Assembly: GCA_964627055.1 (NCBI GenBank)
Contig: CAZVGV010000016.1
Coordinates: 1 to 21,893 of the forward strand
DNA: 21,893 nucleotides
Origin: JBBTQS01 sp964627055
Lineage (GTDB): Bacteria > Patescibacteriota > Patescibacteriia > Magasanikbacterales > JBBTQS01
Direction: 5' to 3'
Notes under the pieces: model-generated
Database searches by the model: none
What the model was told of the DNA's origin: nothing
What the model saw: only the letters and a program-made list of their open reading frames with translations
Program-made: the position numbers and the translations under genes
Part shown: piece by piece, positions 1-8,465 of the stretch
Layout of the letters: the number at the start of each line of letters is the position of its first letter
Numbering within the stretch: position 1 is the first letter of the stretch

Positions 1-897
1 GATCTTGGTTCACTCTCACCAGAAGAGCGCAAGACGGCAGGTAGTGCCTTCAATGAAGTGAAGTCTGCGATTGAACGTGCCATCGAGCATCGAGAGCGTG
101 AGTTGCAGGATGCAAAGTGGGAATCAGTGCGTGAGACAGAGCGCATCGATACGACACAGCCATACTTCCCGACGCATGCTGCAGGACATTTGCATCCGAA
201 TACACTTGTGCAACGTGATCTTGAAGAGGTTGCGAAGCATATGGGGTTCATGGTGATTGATGGCCCTGAACTCGACACAGACTATTATACGTTCGAATCA
301 CTGAACATTCCGAAGACGCATCCAGCACGTGATTCGCAAGATACCTTCTATATCGAAGGACATCCAGATTGGTGTATGCGTTCGCATGTTTCTAACATGC
401 AGGTGCGTCTCATGCAGCAGTTTGGGGCGCCGTTGCGCGCTGCGTATCCTGGTCGTGTGTTTCGTAATGAGGCGACTGATGCCAGTCACGAACACACCTT
501 CTATCAGTTTGAAGCATTGGTCGTAGACAAAGGACTCACGATTGGACATCTTGTCGGCGTGATCAAATCACTCCTTCGTGGATTATTCCGTAAGGATATT
601 GAAGTGCGTTTGCGTCCAGGATATTTCCCGTTCGTTGAACCTGGGTTTGAAATGGATATGTCGTGTCTTTTGTGCATGGGCCGCGGCTGCGCGGTATGCA
701 AGAAGAGTGGGTGGGTTGAGCTCTTGGGGTGCGGTTTGGTGCATCCGCATGTGTTGAAAGAAGCAGGGTTGGATCCGCGCGTATGGAGTGGTATTGCCTT
801 CGGTATGGGGCTTACCCGTCTGGTTATGATGCGCTATGGCATCGAAGATATTCGACTCCTGATGCGTGGCGACGAGAATTTCTTGAAGCAATTCTAG
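1..897 (+). CDS. pheS: Phenylalanyl-tRNA synthetase alpha subunit (5' end outside window)
   Basis: The reading frame is open from base 1, so the gene starts upstream; about 298 C-terminal residues are present against roughly 330-350 for the family. The product charges tRNA-Phe with phenylalanine in the cytoplasm as an alpha2beta2 enzyme with PheT. Visible class II synthetase landmarks are the HPxRDSQDTFY stretch, the GRVFRNEATDASH motif 2 region and the GIAFGMGLTRLVMMRYG motif 3 near the C-terminus. A CxxCx4CxxC cluster (codons at 664, 673, 688 and 697) lies just before the GWVELLGCG segment and looks like a zinc-knuckle insertion. The stop is one base before pheT, the usual pheST operon with probable translational coupling. 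Identity is secure; only the N-terminal coiled coil is cut. Confidence 0.96.
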   Translation, partial: DLGSLSPEERKTAGSAFNEVKSAIERAIEHRERELQDAKWESVRETERIDTTQPYFPTHAAGHLHPNTLVQRDLEEVAKHMGFMVIDGPELDTDYYTFESLNIPKTHPARDSQDTFYIEGHPDWCMRSHVSNMQVRLMQQFGAPLRAAYPGRVFRNEATDASHEHTFYQFEALVVDKGLTIGHLVGVIKSLLRGLFRKDIEVRLRPGYFPFVEPGFEMDMSCLLCMGRGCAVCKKSGWVELLGCGLVHPHVLKEAGLDPRVWSGIAFGMGLTRLVMMRYGIEDIRLLMRGDENFLKQF

Positions 898-898
898 T

Positions 899-3346
899 AT
901 GCATATTTCTCTTTCGTGGCTCCGTGAATTCGTCGACATTCCGAAGGATGTATTGCCAGAGCAGCTGAAGCGGGATCTCACGTTGCATAGCTTTGAAATT
1001 GAACGCATGGTGTCGCAAGGTGAAGCTTGGGACAACATTGTCGTTGGTATTATTCGTGAAGTAGCACCGCATGCAAATGCGGACAAACTTCGTGTGTGTG
1101 CCGTCGACGCTGGTGCGTCTACGGTACAAATTGTATGTGGAGGATCCAACTTGGAAGTTGGACAGCGTGTGGCTCTTGCGCTTGCTGGTGCTCGTGTGAA
1201 GTGGCATGGCGAAGGGGAGTTGGTGACACTTGCTGATACGGAGATTCGTGGGGTGAAATCTGAGGGGATGATTTGTGGTGCGAGTGAAATTGGGCTTGCT
1301 ACCGGCACAGAAGGTGAACGTGAGATTCTCGATCTGTCGCATCTCAATGTTGCAGCAGGGACGCCACTTGCAACCGCACTTCATCTCGATGATTTGATTA
1401 TTGAAGTTGATAACAAGGCGATCACCAATCGTCCGGATTGCTGGGGTCACATCGGGGTTGCTCGTGAGCTCTCTGCGATTCTTGGGCGTAAGCTGCATAT
1501 TCCAGAACCTCCTAAGGTCGAAGTTGATGCAAAGGAGTACTCGTTGCAATGCAAGATCGAGGCAACGGATATGTGCCGACGTTGGGTGGGTGTATCGCTG
1601 AAGAACATCACTGTTGGTCCTTCGCCGGAGTGGATGGCCCGACGCTTGGAGGCAGTAGGAGTTCGTCCTATTAACGTGATTGTAGATTGTACCAACTACG
1701 TGATGATGGAGCTGGGTCAGCCATTGCATGCATTTGATGCGCGTGCGATTCAGGATGGTCGCATTATTGTGCGCAAGAGTCGTGTGGACGAAACGTGTGT
1801 GACGCTCGATGGTGTAACACGCACTCTGCCTGCAGGTGTTGCGGTCATTGCTGATAAGAAGCACGTGCTTGCCCTTGCGGGAATTATGGGGTGTAAGGAT
1901 TCAATGGTCGTTGAGGATACTACTGACATTGTGATTGAAGCTGCTTGGTTTGATCCCGTGGCTACGCGTAAGGCGGCTACTGCACTTGATTTGCGCACTG
2001 ATGCAAGTGCTCGATTCGAGAAGTCACTTGATCCGACAATGCCAAGTCGTGCGATTGCGCGCGTAGTGCAGTTGATTCGTGAACTGGTACCAGGTGCAAC
2101 GGTTGTGAGCCCTGTTGTCGATGAAGGAAGCTCGTGGAAGAAGTCTATGCTGAGCAAGCCGATCGAGCTGCACATGTCGTTCCTTCGTGAGCGTATGGGT
2201 GTAGAGATTCCGATGGCGCGTGTGGGATCGATTTTGCAGTCGCTCGGGTTCGTACTGAAGAAAACCAAAAAGGCAGGGTTTGTGGTGGTGGTTCCATCGT
2301 GGCGTGCGACCAAGGATATTTCTATTGAAGAAGATTTGGTAGAAGAGGTTGCACGCATGTATGGGTATGATCAGATTCCTGAACAGTACCCACACATGTC
2401 GATTGCTCCTGCACCGCGTAACGATGAGCGTGAAGCGCTTATGCGCGTACAGGATGCACTTGCGCGTGATCGAGCGTTCACAGAGACACAAACCTATTCA
2501 TTCACCAGCATTGAGACATTGCAGAAGATGGATCTAGATCCATCGGTCCATGTGGCAGTGGCTAATCCGTTGTCTCGTGAACAAACCCATTTGCGCCGTA
2601 GCTTGTTGCCTAATTTATTGGTACAGGTAAGTCAGGAAATGCGTGCGCAGGGTCAAGTACACCGATTTGAGATTGGTAAGAACTTCCGTATGGAGTCACC
2701 AGGTGACCAGACCCGACCACATTCAGGTGAATATTTGCCAGAGCAGCATGTCTTTGTTGCGGGTGTGGTTGCGGTGCGTGGAGAAGAGACTCCGTTTTTG
2801 GCAGCGCGTGATGCTGCGGTGCATGTACTTCGAACGCTTGGCGTAGATGCGCTTGTACATGGTGCAGAACAGCTGAGCAATTGGATGCATCCTGGGCGCA
2901 CGGTAAGTATTCGCGTAGGGGGAGACGTGGTAGGTGAAGTGAGTGAGTTGCACCCACGATATATGGAGCGGTTTGGATTACGCGATCGCGTAGGTTTCTT
3001 TGAAATAGATATCACAGCATTGGTCCCACATTGTACTGTTCGCTCCCAGTACAAACCACTCCCGTTGTATCCGAGCGTGAAACGTGATTTGGCAGTTGTG
3101 GTTCCAGAACATGTACAGTACGAACACGTGGTTCGTGTAATGCGTCAGGCAGATACGTTGCTTGCGCATGTGGAAGGGTTTGATGTGTATCGTGGTGAAC
3201 ATGTTGCAGCGCACACGAAGAGCGTAGCGTTTCATCTTGAGTTCATGGATACCACGCGCACATTAACGTCTGCAGAGGTGGATGCGGCATTGGAGCGAAT
3301 TGTGCAGGCACTGAAGCGCGAATGTAGCGCAGCGATTCGAGCATAA
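899..3346 (+). CDS. pheT: Phenylalanyl-tRNA synthetase beta subunit
   Basis: Full-length 815-residue beta subunit, close to the usual ~800. Domains in order: an N-terminal region with an EMAP/OB-type tRNA-binding fold (about residues 40-150, with NIVVGIIREVAPHANADKL), the B3/B4 editing region (about 200-400, including NYVMMELGQPLHAFDA), the B5 domain (about 410-480), the core domain, and a C-terminal FDX-ACB anticodon-binding domain (about 720-815, beginning near PLYPSVKRDLAVVV). It forms the alpha2beta2 synthetase with PheS and should edit Tyr-tRNA-Phe. The start ATG follows the pheS stop after one base and has no Shine-Dalgarno, suggesting reinitiation or coupling. Large open frames on the opposite strand are shadows of this gene. 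Confidence 0.97.
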   Translation: MHISLSWLREFVDIPKDVLPEQLKRDLTLHSFEIERMVSQGEAWDNIVVGIIREVAPHANADKLRVCAVDAGASTVQIVCGGSNLEVGQRVALALAGARVKWHGEGELVTLADTEIRGVKSEGMICGASEIGLATGTEGEREILDLSHLNVAAGTPLATALHLDDLIIEVDNKAITNRPDCWGHIGVARELSAILGRKLHIPEPPKVEVDAKEYSLQCKIEATDMCRRWVGVSLKNITVGPSPEWMARRLEAVGVRPINVIVDCTNYVMMELGQPLHAFDARAIQDGRIIVRKSRVDETCVTLDGVTRTLPAGVAVIADKKHVLALAGIMGCKDSMVVEDTTDIVIEAAWFDPVATRKAATALDLRTDASARFEKSLDPTMPSRAIARVVQLIRELVPGATVVSPVVDEGSSWKKSMLSKPIELHMSFLRERMGVEIPMARVGSILQSLGFVLKKTKKAGFVVVVPSWRATKDISIEEDLVEEVARMYGYDQIPEQYPHMSIAPAPRNDEREALMRVQDALARDRAFTETQTYSFTSIETLQKMDLDPSVHVAVANPLSREQTHLRRSLLPNLLVQVSQEMRAQGQVHRFEIGKNFRMESPGDQTRPHSGEYLPEQHVFVAGVVAVRGEETPFLAARDAAVHVLRTLGVDALVHGAEQLSNWMHPGRTVSIRVGGDVVGEVSELHPRYMERFGLRDRVGFFEIDITALVPHCTVRSQYKPLPLYPSVKRDLAVVVPEHVQYEHVVRVMRQADTLLAHVEGFDVYRGEHVAAHTKSVAFHLEFMDTTRTLTSAEVDAALERIVQALKRECSAAIRA

Positions 3347-3369
3347 AAATTTCTTGTGTGCGAAAGCTG

Positions 3370-3378
3370 TGGTATACT
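3370..3378 (+). promoter_or_regulatory. Extended -10 promoter for the 150-residue protein gene
   Basis: TGG followed by TATACT (hexamer 3373-3378) is an extended -10 element just after the pheT stop. I see no good -35 at normal spacing. Initiation near 3385 would leave a leader of about 23 nt before the ATG at 3408. Confidence 0.5.
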
Positions 3379-3407
3379 TCTGCCATAGCTTTTTCATTTT
3401 GATCTGT

Positions 3408-3860
3408 ATGCCACGACGAGCGGCTCCAAAGAATCCAGAAGCAATGTTGCGCGGTCCGCGAGGACAGGATATGGTCATGCGCGCAGATGCACCAGATACA
3501 GAGGAACAAGTGCGTGGTGGTGGTCCAGAAGTGGAGGGGCGTATTCGTGAATTACAACGACGTGATACTGATGCACGACACGAAAGAAGAGAGGTAGAAG
3601 AGGTGGAGCGAGCGCGACTCCGTGCACGCAATTACCAGCGTAATCGCGGAACGAAGGGTAAGAAAGCAGATCAGTGGGTGAACGAGTTGACCGAAGAGCG
3701 GAGACGAGCACAAGAAGAGGAAGGGCGCCGACATGCGGCGTGGGCTTCTGAGGAGTTTGAGATTGATCAACAGGAAGGGGAGCATGATCGCGTAGCTGCA
3801 CTGTATAGCGCAACACATCCACGTCTTCCTGGTATGGACGACACGAGTGCGCTGCAATAA
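3408..3860 (+). CDS. Hypothetical charged, helix-rich protein (150 aa)
   Basis: I do not recognise this protein. It is 150 residues, very rich in Arg, Glu, Asp and Gln, begins MPRRAAPKNPE, and its middle (about residues 40-110) has the heptad-like charged composition of a long helix or coiled coil. No signal peptide, membrane segment or cysteine is present. The frame stays open to an ATG at 3354, but that start would lie upstream of the TATACT -10 box at 3373; ATG 3408 is downstream of the promoter and removes an unlikely hydrophobic, Cys-containing extension. It is followed after 5 nt by a membrane-anchored protein gene, and the two share a terminator at 4199-4234, so they form a small unit between pheT and dnaE. 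Confidence 0.7.
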   Translation: MPRRAAPKNPEAMLRGPRGQDMVMRADAPDTEEQVRGGGPEVEGRIRELQRRDTDARHERREVEEVERARLRARNYQRNRGTKGKKADQWVNELTEERRRAQEEEGRRHAAWASEEFEIDQQEGEHDRVAALYSATHPRLPGMDDTSALQ

Positions 3861-3865
3861 TTTGT

Positions 3866-4192
3866 ATGTTTGATACCAGCAAAGACATTCTCTACATTGT
3901 ACTCGCGTTTTGCTCGGTGTGGCTGACTGTCTTTTTGTGCTGGGCGCTGTACTACTTCGCGATGACGATGAAGCATGCAAATGAAGTCATCATTGAAATA
4001 CGAGACAAGGTTCACGCGATAGTGAAGGCGTTAGAGTATATCCGTGAAAAAATGGACTTTGTGAGTGGGGGCATGCACTTCATGTCCAAATATCTCAATC
4101 AGTATCTGGGGCTCGGAGCGAAAGATGATGGTGATGAGGATGAAGAAGAATCGCGAGTTGATTCTACACAGAAACGGCGAAAGAAAAAGTAA
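3866..4192 (+). CDS. Hypothetical single-pass membrane protein with amphipathic and acidic/basic tail (108 aa)
   Basis: Unrecognised protein of 108 residues. One hydrophobic segment (about residues 9-33, ILYIVLAFCSVWLTVFLCWAL) is followed by a predicted amphipathic helix (MKHANEVIIEIRDKVHAIVKALEYIREKM). The tail is low-complexity, acidic (DDGDEDEEE) then strongly basic (KRRKKK at the very end). This layout recalls small DUF948-like envelope proteins, but I cannot assign it to that family. It starts 5 nt after the preceding stop with no Shine-Dalgarno, so translation is probably coupled. A strong intrinsic terminator follows within 10 nt. Confidence 0.7.
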   Translation: MFDTSKDILYIVLAFCSVWLTVFLCWALYYFAMTMKHANEVIIEIRDKVHAIVKALEYIREKMDFVSGGMHFMSKYLNQYLGLGAKDDGDEDEEESRVDSTQKRRKKK

Positions 4193-4198
4193 GAGAAG

Positions 4199-4234
4199 AG
4201 CTCCAGAAACTGCCATGGTTCTGGAGCTTTTTTG
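4199..4234 (+). terminator. Rho-independent terminator after the 150/108-residue protein genes
   Basis: A perfect 10-bp stem (AGCTCCAGAA with TTCTGGAGCT) and 10-nt loop is followed directly by a run of six T. It begins 7 nt after the upstream stop codon and separates that unit from dnaE. Confidence 0.9.
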
Positions 4235-4276
4235 GTATTGTGTCGCGGCATCAACGAATGGTAAGGTGGTGGTGCT

Positions 4277-7200
4277 ATGGCATTCACGCACCTGCACGTC
4301 CACTCGCATTATTCGTTGTTAGATGGGTTGCCCAAGATTGGTCAGCTTATTAAAGCTGCGAAAAAACGTGGATTTTCGGCAATTGCGCTTACAGACTACA
4401 ACGCGCTCTATGGGGCGATTAGCTTCTATGAGAAGGCGTTGGCTGAGGGGATCAAGCCGATCATTGGTGCAGAGCTCTATGTGGCGCCGCATGGGATTGC
4501 AGCGCATGAGACTGCAGGTACTGATGTGAAGGTCCATCACATCGTACTGCTTGCAAAAAATTACGATGGCTACAAGTCGCTCATGAAATTGATTTCCGTT
4601 GGGCAGATTGATGGTCTGCTCAATGGCAAGCCGCGCATCGACAAGGCAATCCTGCGTGAACATGCACGCGATCTTATTGCGCTATCTGGGTGCATGGATG
4701 GTGTGATCCCGCAGATCATTCGGTCGACAGATGATCAGGCAGTGTGGGAGAGGGAAGTGCGTGAGTATGTGGCGATTTTTGGTGAAGGAAATTTTTATCT
4801 TGAGTTGCAGGATCATCCTGAGATTGATGGCCAGGTGCAGATGAACAACACGTTGGCCGAGTTGGGGGCAAGACTCAATGTTCCAGTGGTTGCAACACGT
4901 GATGTTCATTATCTCGATCCGAGTGACTGTGAAGCACAAGATATTGTGACGTGTATTCGCATGGGTCGGCAGGTGAGTGATCCTTCGCGTCCGAAGATGG
5001 TGCATGTGGATCGATCGCTCAATGACGAGGCTGACATTCGCAGTAGGTTTGGGCATGTCCCTGAGGCGATTGAGAATACACAGAAGATCGTGGATGCGTG
5101 CAATGTGGAAATTCCACTGGGCAAGTGGTTCTTCCCGCCCATTCCGATTCCAGAAGGGAAGACCGCAGATCAGGAGCTTGAGGATCAGACGTGGGCTCGT
5201 TTGCCGACGCTCATGGAAATCACAGATGATGTTCGTGAGCGCGTGCGCTATGAGCTCGACATTATCAAGACCAAGGGGTACGCTGCGTATTTCCTCGCTG
5301 TTGCAGACTATGTGCAGTGGGCACGTGATAATGGCATTGTCGAAACGACTCGTGGATCGGCTGCTGGATCACTCGTGTCCTATGCACTCAACATCACGAC
5401 GGTAAACCCGTTGTATTTCAAATTGCCGTTTGAGCGCTTCTTGAATCCAGAGCGTCCAAGTGCGCCGGATATTGATACTGACTTTGCTGACGATCGGCGT
5501 GATGAAGTGCACGCGTATGTGACGCGTAAGTACGGTGCAGACAAGGTGGCACAGATTGTAACCTTCGGTACGATGGCAGCGCGTGCTGCGGCACGAGATG
5601 CTGGGCGTGCACTTGGCATGTCATACAACTTTTGTGATCAGGTGGCGAAGTTGATTCCGGTTGGTGCGCAAGGGTTTCCTATGACGATTGAGCGTGCGCT
5701 CAAGGAGGCACCAGATCTCAAGAAATTATTTGATGCAAACGAAGAAGTACAACGCCTTCTTACGATTGCGCAAAAGATCGAAGGTAATGTGCGTCATACA
5801 TCGATCCATGCGGCAGGTGTGGTGATCGCCGCAACAACACTTACAGACTTCACGCCAATCCAACGTGAAGTTGGTGGTGAGAAGATTACGACGCAGTTTG
5901 AAATGAAGTCAGTGGAGGCTGCAGGACTCTTGAAGATGGACTTCCTGGGTATTCGCAACTTGTCCATTCTTGGAAACGCTGTGCAACTCATTGAGCAGAT
6001 TCATGGGGAGAAGATTGATATTACGAAGTTGCCATTTGATGACAAGAAGACGTACGAGATGCTTGCTCGCGGTGAGACGATGGGTGTGTTCCAACTTTCT
6101 GGGTCAGGTATGACGCGCTATCTCAAGGATCTGCGTCCGACCACCATCTTCGACATCATGGCAATGGTTGCATTGTTTCGTCCGGGTCCAATGGAATCCA
6201 TTCCAGAATACATTGAGCGTAAGCACGGCCGTAAGCCTGTGGTGTACATGGATCCGCGTCTGGAAACAGTCATGGATAAGTCGTTTGGTATCATGGTGTA
6301 CCAAGATGATGTCATGCTTACAGCTATCACCCTGGCACACTATTCCTGGCTTGATGCTGACAAGTTGCGTAAGGCAATGGGTAAAAAGATCAAGGAAGAG
6401 ATGGATCAGCAGAAGGAAAAGTTTTTGAAGGGTTGCGTCGAATATGGTGGGCTGAAGAAGGAGAAGGCAGAAGAAATTTGGAAACTCATTGAGCCGTTTG
6501 CTGCGTATGGGTTCAATAAGGCACATGCTGCGAGCTACGCCGTTGTTGCGTATCAGACCGCGTATCTCAAGGCGCACTACCCTGTGTGCTACATGGCAGC
6601 GGTGCTTACGGCAGAAACCGGCGATAATGACAAAATTGCAGCAATCGTTGCCGAGTGCCGTCGCATGGGAATTGAGGTTTCTGCGCCGCACGTGAATGAA
6701 TCATTTGAGAAATTCACCGTTGTGTCGACTGGTGTTGATGGAACACCGATGCAGATTAGATTCGGTCTCTCTGCTGTGAAGAATGTGGGTGAGCATATTT
6801 GTCAGGTGATTATTCGTGAACGTAAGGCGGGTGGAGCGTTTACCTCACTTGAGAATCTTCTGGAACGTGTGCGTGATAAGGATATGAATCGCAAGTCCCT
6901 TGAGTCGCTGATCAAGGTCGGTGCGCTTGACTGCTTTGGTCTTGAGCGTGGGGTCTTGTTGCACAACATGGAGAACATTCTGATTTTTTCCAAGGAATCT
7001 GCGTTGCGTGCGACCACGAATCAGGATTCGCTTTTTGCAGGCAGTGGATTGGACGTGGCCTCAAAAGTCTCCTTGCGTGAAGCACCGCCAGCAACAGACC
7101 ATGAGCGACTTGGTTGGGAGAAGGAGTTGCTCGGATTGTATATTACTGGTCATCCATTAACGGTGTACGAGAAGCGCATTGGGCGAACGCTCGTACCAAT

Positions 7201-7819
7201 TCCTGAGATCGAGGCAAAGGATCCTGGCGCGTGGGTTACGATTGCCGGGATTGTACGGCTGATGAAGAAGAAGATCACACAGAAGGGTAAGGTCATGGCA
7301 TTCGTGACGCTCGAGGATTCGCACGGTAGTGTTGAGATGTTAGTGTTCCCCAAGGCGTATGAAGGAACTGAAGGTCTGTGGGTTGTGGGCAAGATTGTTG
7401 CGGTCATGGGACGCAAAGGAAAGGAAGCAGGGGACAACAAGCTCATGGTCGAGAAGGCATACGAACTCACTGAAGAGACTATGGATTCAGTGATGTCACA
7501 ACTGAGTGGTGGTGTTGAAGTCCAGCCATCGTATTCACGCACTCCGAAGAAGTCTGCGAGTGATGTGCCGATTCCTGCTCCCGCTGCGCCAGAGCCCTAT
7601 CGCGCACCTGAACCGCCACCCCAAGCGCTCATCACCATTCCTGCAGATGCAACACCTGAGATTAAGGCGGCACTCAAAACATTCTTTGCAAATCATGTTG
7701 GTGATCATCAGGTCGTGCTCGAAGTTGGCGGACAAAAAATTCTCACGGCGTATCGCATTGTGTGGGATGAGGCAACACAGGTTGCGGTGCAATCATTGAT
7801 TGGTACTTCTGCATCATAA
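4277..7819 (+). CDS. dnaE: DNA polymerase III alpha subunit
   Basis: Full-length 1180-residue replicative polymerase of the DnaE1 class. An N-terminal PHP domain starts at FTHLHVHSHYSLLDG. The catalytic palm carries PDIDTDF with acidic residues D398, D400 and D402, and a third aspartate D555 in MDFLGIRNL, in the same context as the E. coli catalytic triad. The fingers/HhH part includes FNKAHAASYAVVAYQTAYLKAHYP. An OB fold spans roughly residues 985-1065. A Pro/Ala-rich linker (about 1088-1118) then leads to a C-terminal module of about 60 residues. The enzyme copies the chromosome with the beta clamp and tau complex. The start ATG has an AAGGTGG motif 7 nt upstream. It follows a terminator, so it probably has its own weak promoter. 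Confidence 0.97.
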   Translation: MAFTHLHVHSHYSLLDGLPKIGQLIKAAKKRGFSAIALTDYNALYGAISFYEKALAEGIKPIIGAELYVAPHGIAAHETAGTDVKVHHIVLLAKNYDGYKSLMKLISVGQIDGLLNGKPRIDKAILREHARDLIALSGCMDGVIPQIIRSTDDQAVWEREVREYVAIFGEGNFYLELQDHPEIDGQVQMNNTLAELGARLNVPVVATRDVHYLDPSDCEAQDIVTCIRMGRQVSDPSRPKMVHVDRSLNDEADIRSRFGHVPEAIENTQKIVDACNVEIPLGKWFFPPIPIPEGKTADQELEDQTWARLPTLMEITDDVRERVRYELDIIKTKGYAAYFLAVADYVQWARDNGIVETTRGSAAGSLVSYALNITTVNPLYFKLPFERFLNPERPSAPDIDTDFADDRRDEVHAYVTRKYGADKVAQIVTFGTMAARAAARDAGRALGMSYNFCDQVAKLIPVGAQGFPMTIERALKEAPDLKKLFDANEEVQRLLTIAQKIEGNVRHTSIHAAGVVIAATTLTDFTPIQREVGGEKITTQFEMKSVEAAGLLKMDFLGIRNLSILGNAVQLIEQIHGEKIDITKLPFDDKKTYEMLARGETMGVFQLSGSGMTRYLKDLRPTTIFDIMAMVALFRPGPMESIPEYIERKHGRKPVVYMDPRLETVMDKSFGIMVYQDDVMLTAITLAHYSWLDADKLRKAMGKKIKEEMDQQKEKFLKGCVEYGGLKKEKAEEIWKLIEPFAAYGFNKAHAASYAVVAYQTAYLKAHYPVCYMAAVLTAETGDNDKIAAIVAECRRMGIEVSAPHVNESFEKFTVVSTGVDGTPMQIRFGLSAVKNVGEHICQVIIRERKAGGAFTSLENLLERVRDKDMNRKSLESLIKVGALDCFGLERGVLLHNMENILIFSKESALRATTNQDSLFAGSGLDVASKVSLREAPPATDHERLGWEKELLGLYITGHPLTVYEKRIGRTLVPIPEIEAKDPGAWVTIAGIVRLMKKKITQKGKVMAFVTLEDSHGSVEMLVFPKAYEGTEGLWVVGKIVAVMGRKGKEAGDNKLMVEKAYELTEETMDSVMSQLSGGVEVQPSYSRTPKKSASDVPIPAPAAPEPYRAPEPPPQALITIPADATPEIKAALKTFFANHVGDHQVVLEVGGQKILTAYRIVWDEATQVAVQSLIGTSAS

Positions 7820-7827
7820 ATAGCACA

Positions 7828-7852
7828 AACCCGCCGAGTGATCGACGGGGTT
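7828..7852. terminator. Possible weak terminator between convergent dnaE and the 107-residue protein gene
   Basis: An imperfect inverted repeat (AACCCGCCGA with TCGACGGGGTT, one mismatch and one bulge) lies between the dnaE stop and the convergent gene's stop. On the - strand a loose T-rich stretch follows. The stem is imperfect, so confidence is low. Confidence 0.35.
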
Positions 7853-7871
7853 GCGTGTTGGAAGTGTGTTG

Positions 7872-8195
7872 TCAGGCGGTTGGCGAGATCGATACCGAGA
7901 CCACGATTCCCCCAATCGTGTCGGTGGTTACCTTCATGTACTGGAAGATCTTGAGCCGAATCTGTTCCGGCGTTTCGGTCGTAGATGTGCTGTGCCAACG
8001 GAGTGTACAGGGGATGAACAATGCCACTCGGTTACCCGAAACATCGGTCTCTGTAGGAGATCCCAGCTCCACTGCGCATGCGAGGTTGTACTCGAGCGCT
8101 TCGAGTATCTCGCGAGTCAGCCTAGGGTTGTGGAGCGTGGTGCGCTTCGCTTGCTCCGTTGTCAGCTTGATCGTGAATGAACGCGCGTTGCTCAT
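7872..8195 (-). CDS. Hypothetical protein (107 aa), second gene of a two-gene unit
   Basis: Unrecognised 107-residue protein beginning MSNARSFTIKLTTEQAKRTT. It has no signal peptide or membrane helix; the sequence alternates predicted beta strands and helices (strand SFTIKL, helix TREILEALEYNLACAVEL, strand NRVALFIPCTLRW, helix TPEQIRLKIFQYM, strand IVVSVSIS). The start was chosen because AAAGGAG sits 7 nt upstream of this ATG and the ATG overlaps the previous stop as ATGA; longer in-frame openings upstream are shadows. The overlap implies translational coupling with the 73-residue gene. Function unknown. Confidence 0.72.
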   Translation of the reverse strand: MSNARSFTIKLTTEQAKRTTLHNPRLTREILEALEYNLACAVELGSPTETDVSGNRVALFIPCTLRWHSTSTTETPEQIRLKIFQYMKVTTDTIGGIVVSVSISPTA

Positions 8196-8413
8196 GCGCT
8201 TGCTCCTTTCCCGGGTGATGTTGCGGGGGTGATGTTGACGTGAGCTGGGTACGCGGGCACGTGGGTGCTGCCGAAGGTGCGCAAGAGAAGCGCCTCCACC
8301 GCCTGCTGCATGATCACGTCGGATGTAACGTCGAGTGTTGTTGGGAACTCGATCGTGACGGTGAAGGTGATCTTCGTACCGGAAGACTGCGAATCTGAAG
8401 CATGGTCGGACAT
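8192..8413 (-). CDS. Hypothetical protein (73 aa), first gene of a two-gene unit
   Basis: Unrecognised 73-residue protein beginning MSDHASDSQSSGTKITF. After a polar N-terminus there is a strand-rich stretch (KITFTVTIEFP), a helix (DVIMQQAVEALLLRTFG) and another strand (AHVNIT), an alpha/beta pattern loosely like the first part of its neighbour. A GGAGGAG Shine-Dalgarno lies 7 nt before the ATG, which fixes the start; an in-frame ATG at 8536 lies inside tsaD and has no such signal. The stop overlaps the 107-residue gene by 4 nt. A consensus-like promoter and a perfect inverted repeat lie directly upstream. Confidence 0.7.
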   Translation of the reverse strand: MSDHASDSQSSGTKITFTVTIEFPTTLDVTSDVIMQQAVEALLLRTFGSTHVPAYPAHVNITPATSPGKGASA

Positions 8414-8419
8414 GAATGA

Positions 8420-8438
8420 GCTCCTCCTGAGGAGGAGC
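8420..8438. repeat. Perfect inverted repeat over the transcription start and Shine-Dalgarno of the 73/107-residue operon
   Basis: GCTCCTCC and GGAGGAGC are separated by TGA, giving an 8-bp perfect palindrome. One arm overlaps the -10 box (8436-8441) and the other is the Shine-Dalgarno of the downstream gene on the - strand. It could be an operator, or an SD-sequestering hairpin if transcription starts early enough to include both arms. Confidence 0.55.
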
Positions 8439-8463
8439 ATACATGAAATACAGAATTTGTCAA
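8436..8463 (-). promoter_or_regulatory. Promoter of the 73/107-residue operon
   Basis: On the - strand TTGACA (8458-8463) and TATGCT (8436-8441) are separated by 16 nt. Predicted initiation near 8429 gives a leader of about 15 nt that starts almost at the Shine-Dalgarno. The -35 box abuts the tsaD stop codon. Confidence 0.65.
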
Positions 8464-8465
8464 TC

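Noticed and set aside
583..1864. Long open frames on the - strand opposite pheS/pheT (254 and 346 codons)
   Set aside because: They lie entirely antisense to well-supported synthetase genes, are Cys/His/Arg-rich without domain character, and have no ribosome binding site; they are shadows of codon bias.
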